Assembly: GCF_009469765.1 (NCBI RefSeq)
Contig: NZ_SSSQ01000009.1
Location: forward strand, 116,718-180,717
Direction: 5' to 3'
Length of the DNA stretch: 64,000 bases
Origin: Dechloromonas hortensis
GTDB lineage: Bacteria; Pseudomonadota; Gammaproteobacteria; Burkholderiales; Rhodocyclaceae
The notes below the pieces were generated by a model. It did no database searches and was not told the DNA's origin. It saw only the letters and a list, made by a program, of their open reading frames with translations. Of the stretch, positions 45,026 through 53,534 are shown in pieces. Position 1 is the first letter of the stretch. The number at the start of each line of letters is the position of its first letter. A program made the translations under genes and the position numbers.

Positions 45026-45368
45026 GTCATCGCCACCCGTTTTGCCAATTTTGACTGTCAATATTGTCACAAGCACTCGCCACAGGCCAGCAGCGCTGCC
45101 ACAAAAACTGGCCAAGACATTGATTTATCGACCAAGCAGCCAGCTTGCCCAGGCAGGCACGTATTTTGTTACTAAAGTCATGGAGACCGGACGTCACGCC
45201 ATCCAGAGCAGCGCTTTCCTCCCTTTCCCCCAGGGGGTGGTCAAGCTACCCGGAGAGCGTCGGCGACATGTTCAACGCATTCGCCCCGCAGGCTTGCTTT
45301 GATGTCGCCAGAACACTCCGGACAGCAGTGAGGCCGGTTTCCAACCCTAATTCAGAGCCAAGAGATCA
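45026..45368. other. 343-base divergent intergenic region between sigma-54 activator and ccoG2
   Basis: No convincing gene. It holds TGTCAATATTGTCA (45055-45068), a near-palindromic candidate activator site, and TGGCCAAGACATTGA (45109-45123). The latter is a near match to a sigma-54 -24/-12 element on the plus strand, but with GA where GC is expected. A small plus-strand frame at 45145-45372 overlaps ccoG2 and looks like chance. A Shine-Dalgarno-like AAGAG precedes ccoG2. Confidence 0.45.
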
Positions 45369-46784
45369 ATGAGCCAAGTCAGCCCCAGCCAGACCCCGGA
45401 AACGCCCCCGATCGAAGTTTCCTTCTACGAAAAACGCAAGAAAATCTACGCCAAGGGGGTCCGCGGCCTGTTCGACAACTGGCGCATCGGCCTCGTCATC
45501 TTCACCCAGATTCTCTTCTACGGCGGCCTGTGGCTGGACTGGAACGGGCGCCAGGCGATCCTGCTCCATCTCGTCGAACGCAAGTTTTACATTTTCGGCC
45601 TGGTCTTCTGGCCGCAGGATGTCATCTACCTGTCGGCCCTGCTCATCGTTTCGGCCTACGCCCTGTTCCTGGTCACCGCCATTGCCGGCCGGCTGTTTTG
45701 CGGCTACGCCTGTCCGCAGACTGTCTATACCCAGTTGTTCATGTGGATCGAGAACTGGATCGAGGGCGAGCGCAATGCCCGCATCAAGCTCGACAAGGCA
45801 CCGCTCGACGCCCGCAAGCTGCGCCTCAAGGGCACCAAGCACTTGCTCTGGCTGCTTCTCTCGCTGTGGACCGGCTTCACGCTGGTCGGCTACTTCACGC
45901 CGATTGAAGAACTGATGGAGAACGTCCGCACCTGGAACCTTGGCCCGTGGGAAGCTTTCTGGATCTTCTTCTACGGCGGCTTCACCTACCTGATGGCGGG
46001 CTTCATGCGCGAGCAGGTGTGCAAGTACATGTGCCCGTATGCCCGCTTCCAGAGCGTGATGTTCGACCCCGACACGCTGATCGTCACCTATGACCCGGCC
46101 CGTGGCGAAACGCGCGGCGCCCGCAAGAAAGGCGTCGACGCCAAGGCGGCCGGTCTCGGCGACTGTGTCGATTGCGGCCTTTGCGTCCAGGTCTGCCCGA
46201 CCGGCATCGACATCCGCAACGGCCTGCAATACGAGTGCATCGGCTGTGCCGCCTGTATCGACGTCTGCGATCAGGTGATGGACAAGGTCGGCCTGCCGCG
46301 CGGCCTGGTGCGCTATTCGACCGAAAACGCGCTGGAAAAGCACCTGACGCGCCAGGAGATCATCGCCCACATCGTCCGCCCGCGCATCCTGCTGTACACG
46401 GTGATCCTCGCCATCATTCTCGGCCTGACCACCTGGTTCCTGGCGCACCGCATCCCGCTCAAGGTCGACATCATCCGCGACCGCTCGACGCTGGCCCGCG
46501 AAGCCGACGACGGCAGCATCGAGAACGTCTACATGCTGCAGATCATGAACACCGAGGAACAGCCGCACCGCTACAAGGTGACGGTGGATGGCCTGAACGG
46601 CGTCGGCATTGCCGGCGACAGCGAAGTCGAGGTCCCGGCCGCAACGCTGCAGGGTTTCAACACCGTCGTCCGCGTGCCGCCGGAATCCGGCAAGCAGGGC
46701 GCCAATCCGATTCATTTCGAAATCGTCGCCAGCGAGAATCCGGAGATCAAGGTTCGCGAAAAGGCCTCTTTCCTGATGCCCTGA
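45369..46784 (+). CDS. Second CcoG (FixG/RdxA-like) membrane ferredoxin protein
   Basis: 471 residues, closely similar along its whole length to the CcoG at 1202-2614: LFCGYACPQTVY, VCKYMCPYARF, 4Fe-4S motifs CVDCGLCVQVCPTGID and CIGCAACIDVCDQV, FixG domain, same ending KASFLMP. No oxidase structural gene is near. It may serve a different copper enzyme, such as N2O reductase or another oxidase, or different conditions. The adjacent sigma-54 activator suggests separate control. A strong terminator follows. Confidence 0.92.
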   Translation: MSQVSPSQTPETPPIEVSFYEKRKKIYAKGVRGLFDNWRIGLVIFTQILFYGGLWLDWNGRQAILLHLVERKFYIFGLVFWPQDVIYLSALLIVSAYALFLVTAIAGRLFCGYACPQTVYTQLFMWIENWIEGERNARIKLDKAPLDARKLRLKGTKHLLWLLLSLWTGFTLVGYFTPIEELMENVRTWNLGPWEAFWIFFYGGFTYLMAGFMREQVCKYMCPYARFQSVMFDPDTLIVTYDPARGETRGARKKGVDAKAAGLGDCVDCGLCVQVCPTGIDIRNGLQYECIGCAACIDVCDQVMDKVGLPRGLVRYSTENALEKHLTRQEIIAHIVRPRILLYTVILAIILGLTTWFLAHRIPLKVDIIRDRSTLAREADDGSIENVYMLQIMNTEEQPHRYKVTVDGLNGVGIAGDSEVEVPAATLQGFNTVVRVPPESGKQGANPIHFEIVASENPEIKVREKASFLMP

Positions 46785-46809
46785 GTTCAGGGCAAACCGA
46801 CTCCGCCTT

Positions 46810-46837
46810 GGCGGGAGCTGGTCTCCCGCCTTTTTTT
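46810..46837 (+). terminator. Terminator after the second ccoG
   Basis: GGCGGGAG (46810-46817)/CTCCCGCC (46823-46830) with a 5-base loop and seven T's. Confidence 0.92.
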
Positions 46838-46923
46838 CGTCCGCCGAGCGGGCAGCGGGACCGGACAGACCAGCGGCATTTTTGCTATAGTCCGGCCAGC
46901 CCCATCCCGCCGAGAAGCACAAC

Positions 46924-47910
46924 GTGCCAGCGTTTTCCCCGCCTCGCCCAGCCCGCCGCCGACTGCTGCGCCGTCTGGCCGCCGCATCGCTGGTGCCTTG
47001 GCTGTCCGGCTGCCAGAGCCACGCCCCGCTGGCTGTCGCCAGCCATGCCTGGCCCGGCTACGAAATGATGTTTCTGGCGCGCAGCGAAGGCTGGCTGCCG
47101 AACGAGGCAATCCGCCTGTTCGAAACAGCCTCCGCCTCACAATCGATCGCCGCCCTCGCCCAGGGCCAGGTCCAGGCTGCCGCGCTGACCCTCGATGAAG
47201 TGCTGCGGGCCCGGGCCGAGGGGCAAGCGCTGACCGTCGTCCTCGTTTTTGATATCTCGGCCGGCGCCGACGTCGTGGTCGCCCGCCCGGAGATCCGCCA
47301 GCTGGCTGACTTGCGCGGCAAGGTGATCGGCGCCGAAACCTCGGCCCTCGGCGCCCTCGTCCTGGCCAAGGTACTGAACCTAGCCGGACTGCAGGCGCGC
47401 GACGTCGAGATCCGCCCAATCGCCCTGGAAGGACATCTCGACGCCTGGCGCAGCGGCCGGCTCGATGCCCTGGTCAGCTACGAACCAACCGTCGGCCGCG
47501 TACTCGCCGCCGGCGCCCACCGCCTGATCGACAGCCGGCAATTCCCGGAAACCATCTTCGACGTACTGGCAATTCGCCAGGATGCCATCGAGCGCCATGC
47601 CGGAGCGGTCAAAACCCTGATCGGCGGCCATTTTCGCGGTTTGCGCCAGCTCCGTCAGAATCCCCAGGACACCGCCTACCGGATTGGCAGCCACCTCGGG
47701 CTACCCGGCGACGATGCCCTGCAAGCCTTCCATGGCCTGCACCTGCCGGGTCTCGCCCAGAACAAGAGCCTGCTCACCGCCAACGGCCGCCTGGCCGCGG
47801 TCGGCCGTGAGCTGTCCAGCCTGATGCTGGCGGGCGGCCTGCTGAGCAAGACCGATGATCTGCACGGCCTGATCAGTGACGCTTATCTGCCGGACAGCGA
47901 CCACATATGA
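46924..47910 (+). CDS. Substrate-binding lipoprotein (NitT/TauT-like) with no ABC partner
   Basis: 328 residues from a GTG at 46924 with GAGAAG before it. A twin-Arg-rich N terminus and lipobox LSGC (Cys30) lead to a type II periplasmic binding fold: [68 protein letters not shown]. This resembles NitT/TauT-type binding proteins. No permease or ATPase gene is nearby. The stop overlaps the hybrid kinase start (ATGA), which suggests a sensory accessory role. Ligand unknown. Confidence 0.85.
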   Translation: MPAFSPPRPARRRLLRRLAAASLVPWLSGCQSHAPLAVASHAWPGYEMMFLARSEGWLPNEAIRLFETASASQSIAALAQGQVQAAALTLDEVLRARAEGQALTVVLVFDISAGADVVVARPEIRQLADLRGKVIGAETSALGALVLAKVLNLAGLQARDVEIRPIALEGHLDAWRSGRLDALVSYEPTVGRVLAAGAHRLIDSRQFPETIFDVLAIRQDAIERHAGAVKTLIGGHFRGLRQLRQNPQDTAYRIGSHLGLPGDDALQAFHGLHLPGLAQNKSLLTANGRLAAVGRELSSLMLAGGLLSKTDDLHGLISDAYLPDSDHI

Positions 47911-50564
47911 AACTGCGCCCCCTGATCGCGCTCTGTCTCGCCCTGGCCTGCCTGCCGCCCACCGCGCAGGCCGAGGAGGTGCTGCGCCTCGGCCTGTTCG
48001 CCTATCGCCCGCCCAGCGTGCTGCGCAGCCAGTGGCAGGCGCTGGCCGACTATCTGGGGCAGACCATTCCCGGGCACAAGGTGGAATTGCAGATCCTCAG
48101 CCAGGAAGAAATGGATGCGGCAATCCGCAACAACCAGCTCGATTTCGTGCTGACCGACCCGACCCACTTCATTCACTTGCGCGAGAACAGCGCGATGACT
48201 GGCGCCCTCGCCACGCTGGCGCGGCTCGAAGACGGTATCCCGGCGCCGGCCCTGGGCGGCGTCATCGTCCGCCGCCGGGAACGCAATGAACTGCACCAAC
48301 TGGCCGATCTGCGCGGCAAGAAGGTGGCCGCGGCCGGCCCCGTCTATCTGGCCGGCTATGTCGCCCAGGCCGAGACCTTGCGCCAGCAGGGCATCGATAT
48401 CCATGAACTCGACATTATCTTTACCGGCCAGCCGCAGGAGCAGGTGATCGATGCCGTGCTCGACGGCCGGGCCGATGCCGGCTTCATCCGTACCGGTACG
48501 CTGGAAAGCCTGATTCACGAGGGCAAGCTGACGCCGGGGCAACTCGACGTCATCAACCGCCAGCCGCTATCCGGCTTTCCCTTCGTCGCCTCGACCCGCC
48601 TTTACCCGGAATGGCCGTTCGTCGCCATGCCGCACGTCGATCCGCAACTGTCCCGCCAGGCAACGATTGCCTTGCTGACGCTGAACCGGGAGCACCCGGC
48701 GGCGCGCGCTGCCGGCATCCAGGGCTTCAACATTCCGGCCGACTATTCGCCGGTCGAACAGGCGATGCGCGACCTGCGCCTGCCGCCCTTCGCGGCGCCG
48801 CCCCAATTCACCTGGCAGGACGTCTGGCAGCGCTACCGGCTGTTCCTGCTGCTCGGCGTCGGCGCGGCGCTGGCGATCAGCTTTCTCGCCATCCGGCTCA
48901 GCCTGAGCAATCGCAAACTGAATTCGGCCCGCCGCCAGAGCGAAAGCTACGCCGACAAGCTATCCCAGGAACGCGGCATCCTGAAAACGCTGGTCCAGAC
49001 CCTACCCAACCTGGTCTGGCTGAAGGACCTGAACGGCACCTACATGGCCTGCAACCCCGCTTTCGAAGCCTTTTTCGGAGCCCGGGAAAGCGAGATTGTC
49101 GGCAAGAGCGATTACGACTTCATCGAGCGCGAACTGGCCGATTCTTTCCGCGCCAATGATCGCAAGGCGCTGACCGCCGACCAGCCGAGCATCAACGAGG
49201 AATGGGTCAATATGGCCAGTGACGGCCGGCGCATCCTGCTCGAAACGACCAAGGTGCCGATGCGCAGCGAAAGCGGCGAAGTGCTCGGCGTGCTCGGTGT
49301 CGGCCATGACATTACCGAGCGCAAGCGGACCAACGACGAACTGGAACAGCACCGTCACCATCTCGAAGAGCTGGTCCGCGAGCGGACGCGCGAACTGGTC
49401 GAGGCGCGCGACCGGGCCGAGGCAGCCAACCGGGCGAAGAGCAGTTTCCTGGCCAACATGTCGCATGAAATCCGCACGCCGCTCAATGCCATCACCGGCC
49501 TGGCCTACGTCATGAAACGCAGCGGCCTGCCGCCGCAACAGGACGAGCGGATCGACAAGATCGAGCGAGCCGGCCAGCATCTGCTCGGCATCATCAACAA
49601 CATTCTCGATCTGTCGAAGATCGAGGCCGAGAAACTGGCGCTGGAGGAAAGCGACTTCTCGCCGGCCGCCATCCTCGGCAACATCGCATCGATGATGGCC
49701 GAGCACGCAACGGCCAAGGGCCTGGCACTGCGGGTCGCCACCGACATACCGAGCACTTTCTGGCGCGGTGATCAAACCCGGCTGCAGCAGGCCCTGCTCA
49801 ACTACACGTCGAACGCGATCAAATTCACCGAGCAGGGCAGCGTCACGCTGGCTTGCCGCATCATCGACGACGACCCGGCATCGAGCCTGCTGCACTTCGC
49901 AGTCAGCGATACCGGCATCGGCATCGCGCCGGACGATCTCGCCCGCTTGTTCGAAGCCTTCGAGCAGGCCGACAGTTCGACCACCCGCAAGTTTGGCGGC
50001 ACCGGCCTCGGCCTCGCCATTACCCGGCAACTGGCCCGCCTGATGGGCGGCGACGCCGGTGGCGAGAGCCGCCCCGGGCAGGGCAGTACCTTTTGGTTCA
50101 CCGTCCGCCTGAAAAAGGTCGCGACGCCGCAGCCGCTCGCCACCCCGGCCGTTCCGGAAGACCCCCGGCAGCATCTGCTGCACCGGCATGCCGGGCGGCG
50201 CATCCTGCTGGTCGAGGACGAGCCGGTCAATCGAGAAATCGCCCTGCACTTCCTGCGCGAAGTCCACCTGCAGGTCGACACCGCCGACAACGGCCTCGCC
50301 GCGTTGCGCCGCGTCGAAGCCAGCGATTACGACCTGATCCTGATGGACATGCAGATGCCGGAAATGGACGGCCTCGAAGCCTGCCGCCAGATCCGCCTGC
50401 TGCCCAAGGCCCGGCACCTGCCGATCGTCGCGATGACCGCCAACAGTTTTGCCGAAGACCGCCTGAACTGCCTGTCGGCCGGCATGAACGATTTTCTCGC
50501 CAAGCCGGTGAAACCGGCCGTGTTGTTTGCGACGCTCAACCAGTGGCTGGAGCAAGGCCGCTGA
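47907..50564 (+). CDS. Hybrid histidine kinase with periplasmic PhnD-like binding domain
   Basis: 885 residues. Signal peptide (1-22); PhnD-like phosphonate/oxyanion-binding type domain (about 25-290: [41 protein letters not shown]); one transmembrane helix (about 310-330); PAS (about 355-475); HisKA with His520 ([10 protein letters not shown]); HATPase with [15 protein letters not shown] and GGTGLGLAI; receiver with Asp814 ([11 protein letters not shown]) and AKPVKP. No HPt or DNA-binding output is fused. The operon with the binding lipoprotein suggests the two form one sensor. Response partner unknown. Confidence 0.92.
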   Translation: MKLRPLIALCLALACLPPTAQAEEVLRLGLFAYRPPSVLRSQWQALADYLGQTIPGHKVELQILSQEEMDAAIRNNQLDFVLTDPTHFIHLRENSAMTGALATLARLEDGIPAPALGGVIVRRRERNELHQLADLRGKKVAAAGPVYLAGYVAQAETLRQQGIDIHELDIIFTGQPQEQVIDAVLDGRADAGFIRTGTLESLIHEGKLTPGQLDVINRQPLSGFPFVASTRLYPEWPFVAMPHVDPQLSRQATIALLTLNREHPAARAAGIQGFNIPADYSPVEQAMRDLRLPPFAAPPQFTWQDVWQRYRLFLLLGVGAALAISFLAIRLSLSNRKLNSARRQSESYADKLSQERGILKTLVQTLPNLVWLKDLNGTYMACNPAFEAFFGARESEIVGKSDYDFIERELADSFRANDRKALTADQPSINEEWVNMASDGRRILLETTKVPMRSESGEVLGVLGVGHDITERKRTNDELEQHRHHLEELVRERTRELVEARDRAEAANRAKSSFLANMSHEIRTPLNAITGLAYVMKRSGLPPQQDERIDKIERAGQHLLGIINNILDLSKIEAEKLALEESDFSPAAILGNIASMMAEHATAKGLALRVATDIPSTFWRGDQTRLQQALLNYTSNAIKFTEQGSVTLACRIIDDDPASSLLHFAVSDTGIGIAPDDLARLFEAFEQADSSTTRKFGGTGLGLAITRQLARLMGGDAGGESRPGQGSTFWFTVRLKKVATPQPLATPAVPEDPRQHLLHRHAGRRILLVEDEPVNREIALHFLREVHLQVDTADNGLAALRRVEASDYDLILMDMQMPEMDGLEACRQIRLLPKARHLPIVAMTANSFAEDRLNCLSAGMNDFLAKPVKPAVLFATLNQWLEQGR

Positions 50565-50609
50565 AAAACGGCCTGTAGCGCCGGTCGACCGCAGGCCTGC
50601 CGCGAACGC

Positions 50610-51482
50610 TCAGATTTCGCCGCCGGCCGGTCCCACCGGACAGGCGCGCGCCATGAAAGCCAGAATGGCACCGAACTGCAGGCCGATATCGCCGTAGTCG
50701 TCATGACTGCCGGCGACCAGCAGCAGTTCGACCCGTTCGCTGCGCCGCCGGGCGTGGATCGCCCGCGCCTCGTCAACCGGCACGACCGGGTCGTTCAGTC
50801 CATGCACCAGCAGCACCGGGCAGTCGATCGCGGCAATGCTGTTGAGCGGCGCGATCGCCTCGAAGCGGTGGCCGATCACGCGCTGCACATAAGCCAGCAC
50901 ATAGGCGCCGAACGGCCAGTACGGCACGCCCTTGGCCGCCAGCCAGCGCCGCATCATGGACGCCGGATGGGCGAAGGCAGCCAGGCTGAGGACGACCTTC
51001 AGCTCCGGCTGGCGCGCGGCAACCAGCAGTGCCGCCCCCGCCCCGACCGAATGACCGACCACGCCGAGCGCCGCCGGATCGACCTCGGCTTGCTGGCGCA
51101 GCCAGGCCAGTCCGGCCTCCAGATCCTCGGCGAAGCGGGGCAGCGAAGCAAAGCTGTCGCCATCGCTGCGGCCGTGGCAACGCGCATCGAGCAAGAGCAG
51201 CGAATAGCCGGCGGCATGCAGCGGCCCGGCCAGCGGCAACATCATTTCGGCATTACCGCCCCAGCCGTGCATGACGGCCAGCGCCGGCGCTCCCGGTGCA
51301 GCCGGAATAAACCAGGCAAACAACTGCTTGCCATTCGCCGTCGGCACCCGCACCGCACGCCAGGGCAGGCCTTCCGGTTCGGCCGACTCGACCACCCGCT
51401 CGGCGGCCAGGGCGCGGCGGATGGCGAAATTCAGGCCACCGAGCCCGAGGCCCAGCCCGAGCGGAATCAACCAGCCGAGCAT
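50610..51482 (-). CDS. Alpha/beta hydrolase
   Basis: 290 residues. An N-terminal hydrophobic segment (about 1-25) may anchor it. Hydrolase features: oxyanion region VMHGWGGNAEM, LLLDARCHGRSDG, nucleophile elbow GHSVGAG, DCPVLLVHGLNDPVVP with the acid residue, and the His in AGSHDDYGD. It resembles membrane-anchored serine esterases of the BAAT/DAP2 type. Substrate unknown. It is convergent with the hybrid kinase gene and divergent from pit. Confidence 0.87.
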   Translation of the reverse strand: MLGWLIPLGLGLGLGGLNFAIRRALAAERVVESAEPEGLPWRAVRVPTANGKQLFAWFIPAAPGAPALAVMHGWGGNAEMMLPLAGPLHAAGYSLLLLDARCHGRSDGDSFASLPRFAEDLEAGLAWLRQQAEVDPAALGVVGHSVGAGAALLVAARQPELKVVLSLAAFAHPASMMRRWLAAKGVPYWPFGAYVLAYVQRVIGHRFEAIAPLNSIAAIDCPVLLVHGLNDPVVPVDEARAIHARRRSERVELLLVAGSHDDYGDIGLQFGAILAFMARACPVGPAGGEI

Positions 51483-51683
51483 TCAGCGAAGCCCTTGAAA
51501 GCTGCCAGCCCGGCCCGGGGCAAAGCGGCAGGAATTCTGGGCAAAATCCGGGTGGCGCATGGCACGTCCTTCCTGAATATCGGTTTTTGCTGATTTTACG
51601 CCGTCGACCGCAGGAATCGCCGTCCGGCAAGGAAAACCGCCGCTCAATCGGCGCTATACTGGTTCGCAAAAGAGGAGGAAACC

Positions 51684-51728
51684 ATGCGCCCAGCCCCCTG
51701 CCCCGATCTGCCGGCCAGCCCCGCCTGA
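51684..51728 (+). CDS. Possible 14-residue leader peptide upstream of pit
   Basis: AGAGGAGGAAACC, the best Shine-Dalgarno in the area, precedes an ATG for MRPAPCPDLPASPA and TGA at 51728, 16 bases before the pit start, which has only a weak Shine-Dalgarno (GGGACG). Five of 14 residues are Pro, which slows ribosomes. A TATACT -10-like hexamer lies at 51655-51660. A role in translational coupling or attenuation of pit is an inference. Confidence 0.4.
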   Translation: MRPAPCPDLPASPA

Positions 51729-51744
51729 CCCGCCGGGACGCGCG

Positions 51745-52788
51745 ATGGACACCCTGCTCATCCTGGCCATTGCGACGGTCGTCATCGTCCTCGTTTTCGA
51801 CTACACCAACGGCTTTCACGACGCCGCCAACATCGTCGCCACCGTCATCGCCTCGCGCGCCATGACGCCGGCCCAGGCGGTGATCATCGTCGGCGTCTTC
51901 GAGTTTCTCGGGCCGCTGCTCGGCGGCACCGCGGTCGCCAACACCATCGGCAAGTTCGTCGCCCTCGACGGCGTGGCGCCGCTGCTCTCGCTGTCGATCC
52001 TGCTCTGCGGCCTGCTCGGCGCCATCGTCTGGAACCTCGGCACCTGGTATTTCGGCATTCCGTCGTCGTCCTCGCATGCGCTGGTCGGCGGCCTGATCGG
52101 CGCCGTCGTCGTTTCGGTCGGCAGCGAGCATGTCGTCTGGGGCTTTGCCGAATTGGCCGAGGGGCGCCTGACCGGCATCGTCAAGGTCCTGGCCGCCCTG
52201 CTGCTGTCGCCGCTGATCGGTTTCTGGGCCGGCTTCGTCACCCACCGTCTGCTGACCACGGCGCTGCTCGCCGCCAACCCGGCCGCCAATTCGCGGCTGC
52301 GCGCCGCCCAGTTCGTCACCGCCGCCGGCCTCGCCTTTTCGCACGGCGCCAACGATGCGCAAAAAAGCATGGGTATCCTGACCCTGGTCCTGCTCCTCGG
52401 CGGCTTCATTCCAAGTTTCGAAGTGCCGTTCTGGGTCATGCTCGCCTGCGCCTCGTCGATCACGCTCGGCATCATGTCCGGCGGCTGGCGTATCGTCCGC
52501 ACGCTCGGCTTCGCCATCTACCGGGTGCGACCGATCCACGCCCTCGGTTCGCAACTGACCTCGGCCGCAGTGATCCTCGCCGCCTCGCTCGGCGGCGCCC
52601 CGGTGTCGACGACCCATGTCGTCGCTACCTCGATCATGGGCATCGGCGCCTCGGAGCGGCCGCGCGCCGTGCGCTGGAGCAAGGCCAAGGACATCGCGCT
52701 GACCTGGCTGATCACCATCCCCGGCGCCGCCCTCGTCGCCATCCAGGCCTATGCCCTGGTCAATCTCTTTCTCGGAGGCCAGCCATGA
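51745..52788 (+). CDS. pit: Inorganic phosphate transporter, Pit family
   Basis: 347 residues, about ten transmembrane helices. The duplicated Pit signatures are present: FDYTNGFHDAANIVATVIASRAM near the N terminus and FSHGANDAQKSMGI in the second half, plus GIPSSSSHALVGGLIG and GAPVSTTHVVATSIMG. It imports phosphate, usually as a metal complex with protons. The stop overlaps the DUF47 gene start (ATGA), the common pairing. Confidence 0.95.
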   Translation: MDTLLILAIATVVIVLVFDYTNGFHDAANIVATVIASRAMTPAQAVIIVGVFEFLGPLLGGTAVANTIGKFVALDGVAPLLSLSILLCGLLGAIVWNLGTWYFGIPSSSSHALVGGLIGAVVVSVGSEHVVWGFAELAEGRLTGIVKVLAALLLSPLIGFWAGFVTHRLLTTALLAANPAANSRLRAAQFVTAAGLAFSHGANDAQKSMGILTLVLLLGGFIPSFEVPFWVMLACASSITLGIMSGGWRIVRTLGFAIYRVRPIHALGSQLTSAAVILAASLGGAPVSTTHVVATSIMGIGASERPRAVRWSKAKDIALTWLITIPGAALVAIQAYALVNLFLGGQP

Positions 52789-53429
52789 GCGAAGAAAACC
52801 GCCCGCCCATCTTCCGCCGCCTGTTCGAACGCGTTTTCCCGAAAATGCCGGACTTCTTCACGCTGCTCACCGAGCAGTGCCAGCATGTCGCGCACACCGC
52901 CGGCCTGCTCGTCGAATTCATGGAAAGCGGCGATCCGGCGACCGGCCAGCAAATCCGCCAGGACGAGCACGAAGCCGACCGCATCAAGGTGCGCAACCTG
53001 CACACGCTGAACGAGGCCTTCGCGACGCCGATCGACCGTGAAGACCTCTACCGCGCCATCATCGACCTCGACGAAGTGGTCAATTACTGCAAGACGACGG
53101 TCAGCGAAATGGACGTACTCTGCCTTGCCCCCGACAAGCGCTGCCTGGAAATGGCGATGCACATCAAGCTCGGCACCGATGCGCTGGCCCTCGGTTATGC
53201 CAAGCTGGCCAAGCAGCCGGCCGGCGCCGCCGAAGATGCCGACAGCGCGCGCAAGGCCGAACGCAAGGTCGAGAAAGCCTACCGCCGGGCGATCGCCGAA
53301 CTGTTCCAGGGAGACGATTACATCCACATGTTCAAACGGCGTGAAATCTATCGCCACCTGTCCAATGCCGCAGACCGCATGGCCAATTGCGCCAACACCT
53401 TGCACGACATTGTGGTCAAAATGTGTTGA
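52785..53429 (+). CDS. DUF47/PhoU-like protein, partner of Pit
   Basis: 214 residues, all-helical, with RLFERVFPKMPDFFTLLTEQCQHVA, QIRQDEHEADRI, TPIDREDLYRAIIDLDEVVNYCKTTV and LSNAADRMANCANTLHDIVVK. The acidic repeats are PhoU-type metal-binding bundles. Members sit beside Pit genes and modulate phosphate uptake. Translational coupling with pit is visible. Confidence 0.92.
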   Translation: MSEENRPPIFRRLFERVFPKMPDFFTLLTEQCQHVAHTAGLLVEFMESGDPATGQQIRQDEHEADRIKVRNLHTLNEAFATPIDREDLYRAIIDLDEVVNYCKTTVSEMDVLCLAPDKRCLEMAMHIKLGTDALALGYAKLAKQPAGAAEDADSARKAERKVEKAYRRAIAELFQGDDYIHMFKRREIYRHLSNAADRMANCANTLHDIVVKMC

Positions 53430-53534
53430 GGATCAAATTCACCATCACAAAATCTGTTTTATGATGATCAAGCCCCGCGCCTGAAAGCGCCGCCAGAGCG
53501 CTTCAACCACACCAAGCTCAGGAGATTGCGAGGA

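Noticed and set aside
45109..45123. Possible sigma-54 promoter in front of the second ccoG
   Set aside because: The -12 element ends GA and not GC; kept only as a hint within the intergenic entry and not called as a promoter.
45145..45372. 75-codon plus-strand frame upstream of the second ccoG
   Set aside because: It overlaps the ccoG start, has no ribosome-binding site and no recognisable pattern.
45366..46922. Minus-strand frame of 518 codons opposite the second ccoG
   Set aside because: Shadow of the conserved CcoG sequence; the terminator at 46810 supports the plus-strand gene.
49002..50555. Minus-strand frame of 517 codons opposite the hybrid kinase
   Set aside because: Shadow of kinase and receiver domains; no recognisable motifs.
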